64,000 bases of DNA from Escherichia marmotae (lineage in GTDB: Bacteria; Pseudomonadota; Gammaproteobacteria; Enterobacterales; Enterobacteriaceae). Positions 62,349 through 64,000 of the stretch are shown piece after piece. The translations under genes were made by a program, and so were the position numbers. The stretch covers positions 2,542,001 to 2,606,000 of the forward strand of contig NZ_CP025979.1 of the NCBI RefSeq assembly GCF_002900365.1, given 5' to 3'. Under the pieces are notes generated by a model. That model ran no database searches. It was not told the origin of the DNA and saw only the letters and a program-made list of their open reading frames with translations. Each line of letters begins with the position of its first letter. Within the stretch, counting starts at the first letter, position 1.

Positions 62349-62852
62349 TTAGCTGTAGGTATAGGTGATGCTAATCACTGCCTGAATGGTTCCCTGGGTG
62401 GCACCACCATTTACCGTCAATGCTCTGACCTGCAACGGAAAGTGCGCAGATTGAGAGGAATCATCCACCTGAACAGTTTTGGTTGCGCCGGTGTTCAATG
62501 TGTTGCCGTTGTCATCCTGTAGCTCTAACTGGATGTTTTGCGCGGTTCCCTGGTTTTTATAATATCCGGTGCTGTCAGCCGCCCCGCTGAAACTGGCGGT
62601 GACTCTGGACGTTCCCACCGGACAATTCGTCAACTCAAGCGCAACATCATGCCAGGACGATGCCGCTCCGGCAGACATCAGGCTGAAAGAATAAAGATCG
62701 CCGAGATCAACCGTGGCATTGGTGGTGGAAACTGTGCACGGTTTGGCGACGACCTTACCATTCACCGTAATGGTGACATCGGCTGCCCGTACCGTCGCGC
62801 TTGCGAGCGCCAACATTGCCGCCAATAAATACCCACGTTTGCGCCATTTCAT
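62349..62852 (-). CDS. fimG: FimG, minor pilin
   Basis: 167 residues with signal peptide (cleavage after RA|ADVTITV) and incomplete immunoglobulin-like pilin domain with a disulfide pair (KPCTV, LTNCPV). The mature N-terminus ADVTITVNG is the donor strand for FimH, and it is unchanged. Connects FimH to FimF in the tip fibrillum. Gap to fimH is 18 bp. Confidence 0.95.
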   Translation of the reverse strand: MKWRKRGYLLAAMLALASATVRAADVTITVNGKVVAKPCTVSTTNATVDLGDLYSFSLMSAGAASSWHDVALELTNCPVGTSRVTASFSGAADSTGYYKNQGTAQNIQLELQDDNGNTLNTGATKTVQVDDSSQSAHFPLQVRALTVNGGATQGTIQAVISITYTYS

Positions 62853-62864
62853 GAGCATCTCCAG

Positions 62865-63395
62865 TTACTGATATTCAAGAGTGAAGGTTGCCGTGGCATT
62901 GATATGCCCCGCAGTGACAGGCACCTGTGTCGCCATTAGCCGGGCGTAAAAATTCAGCGTATTTGGTTTACCCGGCGTCAGGGTCGTCCACGAAATCGCG
63001 GACGATGGGGCATTAAGTGGTATCTGATTTTGTTGCTCATTCAGAAGCTGTATTCCCAGTCCCGCAGCCGCTGACACAGTCTTTTCAAGTGCAAGCAGGT
63101 TGGAATTATGGCTATCTGCAACACCGGTAAATCCGATCTTTACAGCAGAGACGGCATTACCACAGGGTGACAGCAAAATACGAAAAGGAACGACCGGAGT
63201 CGTCGCCCCAATGTTGTTAAATTGCTTCGCCGCATTTTCCAGCAAATCAACGGTAAAATTGGTTGATTCAACTGCCACACTACAGCCGTTATCCCTGACA
63301 TAGCCGCGGATAGTAATCGTGCTATCCGCAGCCAAAGCGTGACTGACAACCAGCCACAAAAAAGCGCACAGAAGATAAAAAGGTTTGCTTTTCAT
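62865..63395 (-). CDS. fimF: FimF, minor pilin
   Basis: 176 residues; signal peptide ending LA|ADSTITIRG, whose mature N-terminus is the donor strand for FimG; cysteines at DNGCSV and LSPCGN. Start chosen at the second of two adjacent ATGs, the K-12 length. Tip fibrillum subunit between FimG and the FimA rod. 12-bp gap to fimG. Confidence 0.95.
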   Translation of the reverse strand: MKSKPFYLLCAFLWLVVSHALAADSTITIRGYVRDNGCSVAVESTNFTVDLLENAAKQFNNIGATTPVVPFRILLSPCGNAVSAVKIGFTGVADSHNSNLLALEKTVSAAAGLGIQLLNEQQNQIPLNAPSSAISWTTLTPGKPNTLNFYARLMATQVPVTAGHINATATFTLEYQ

Positions 63396-63404
63396 CACGC
63401 CCCC

Positions 63405-64000
63405 TTAACGACATTCAACTGATAGCTGGGTTAATAACTGCTGCTGACTCTCAGGTGGCAGTTTGTAATCTGCGACACAGTGAGCATTCTCCCCTTCTCC
63501 CCATTTCACCTGAACTTTTCCCGCTAAAGGCATCCCGCTGAGGTAAACCTGGCCATTATCCGCAACAATGCCGCTACTCTGGCTACTCTCTGATGTGACC
63601 ATCGCACCAAACGGCAGCGGCTTATTATTGTGGGTCAGCGTCATGAGTAGTTTTATCCCAACGCGCGCTTTAAACTCTGCTCGCACGATTGCCCCACGGG
63701 TGGGAACAACGTTAGCGACCGCGTTATCTAAATCGACGTTATCAGCCAGGGTATTGGTATCCAGTGCCACTCTATTTTCCCGATATTCAGTGGCATAAGG
63801 CAGCACGGCATAACCGCGCCAGTCGGTACGAACACCTGTCTGGTTTTCGACTTTTACATCTTTTGCTCCAGGCGCTTTAATCAGCACAACCGTATCGTTT
63901 AACGGCTGCCCCAGCGTTACGCCATTGGCATGGGCCAATACCCCACCGCTGACTCCGTAATAGACCTGCTTAATATCATCGCTATGGCTGTAACCTATGT
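63405..64000 (-). CDS. fimD: FimD outer-membrane usher, C-terminal part (runs off the right edge)
   Basis: About 198 C-terminal codons of a normally near-880-residue usher. Includes the end of the beta-barrel (SDDIKQVYYGVSGGVLAH) and both C-terminal periplasmic domains that bind chaperone-subunit complexes, ending in QLSVECR with the conserved cysteine pair (HCVAD and VECR). 9 bp upstream of fimF. Confidence 0.95.
   Translation of the reverse strand, partial: IGYSHSDDIKQVYYGVSGGVLAHANGVTLGQPLNDTVVLIKAPGAKDVKVENQTGVRTDWRGYAVLPYATEYRENRVALDTNTLADNVDLDNAVANVVPTRGAIVRAEFKARVGIKLLMTLTHNNKPLPFGAMVTSESSQSSGIVADNGQVYLSGMPLAGKVQVKWGEGENAHCVADYKLPPESQQQLLTQLSVECR

Overview
The window is chromosomal DNA of Escherichia coli (or a very close Escherichia). 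Gene order and protein sequence follow, in reverse map direction, the K-12 segment from deoA at the left edge to fimD at the right edge. Nearly every housekeeping protein matches the K-12 form as I remember it. Many accessory genes are swapped, broken or missing, so this is not K-12. FimH carries Asn at mature positions 70 and 78, which I associate with B2-type/extraintestinal lineages; that lineage call is an inference. All comparisons with K-12 are from memory, because no alignment could be run.

Layout. 1-4.5 kb: 5' part of deoA, deoC and their DeoR/CRP control sites (two DeoR sites lie inside yjjI), then the glycyl-radical pair yjjI-yjjW. 4.5-12.1 kb: yjjV-yjjU, ytjA, osmY, prfC, yjjG, rimI-holD, rsmC. 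12.4-12.75 kb: three tandem tRNA-Leu(CAG) genes, the middle one with a 1-nt deletion. 12.8-21.7 kb: yjjZ, fhuF, bglJ/yjjQ, the succinate exporter yjjP-yjjB, primosome genes dnaT-dnaC, yjjA, opgB. 21.9-29.2 kb: L-galactonate locus lgoD/lgoR, where the MFS transporter gene lgoT known from K-12 is absent and a CPA1 Na+/H+ antiporter plus a complete three-gene TRAP transporter sit instead. 29.2-34.9 kb: tsr, pyruvate transporter btsT, yjiX, yjiA.

35-45.5 kb is the immigration control region (restriction cluster): mrr, a type IA hsdR broken by an amber codon and a 25-bp deletion, intact hsdM and hsdS with distinctive recognition domains, the SOS-linked symE/symR pair, and a 697-residue DUF262-DUF1524-DUF5655 protein (GmrSD-like) where K-12 has mcrBC. 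45.5-55.5 kb is a decayed stretch: yjiS with a stop at codon 2, intact rpnD-type nuclease, yjiN, yjiM, amber-broken yjiL, a DUF3343 gene, yjiK, yjiJ, kptA, a scrap of yjiG, iadA, and iraD with its leader ORF idlP. The K-12 genes mdtM, yjiR, yjiH, hypT and yjiC are absent. 55.8-61.2 kb: hexuronate genes uxuR, uxuB, uxuA and gluconate/fructuronate transporter gntP, with UxuR-type operators. 61.4-64 kb: fimH, fimG, fimF and the 3' end of fimD.

The most interesting points are: the TRAP/antiporter insertion in the lgo locus, with an almost identical 17-18-bp motif upstream of both lgoR and the TRAP operon; the rebuilt restriction cluster, with a dead nuclease subunit but a live modification pair next to a GmrSD-like gene; and the altered middle tRNA-Leu copy. 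No insertion sequence, prophage or CRISPR array was seen. Short REP/BIME elements and one ERIC element fill many intergenic gaps.
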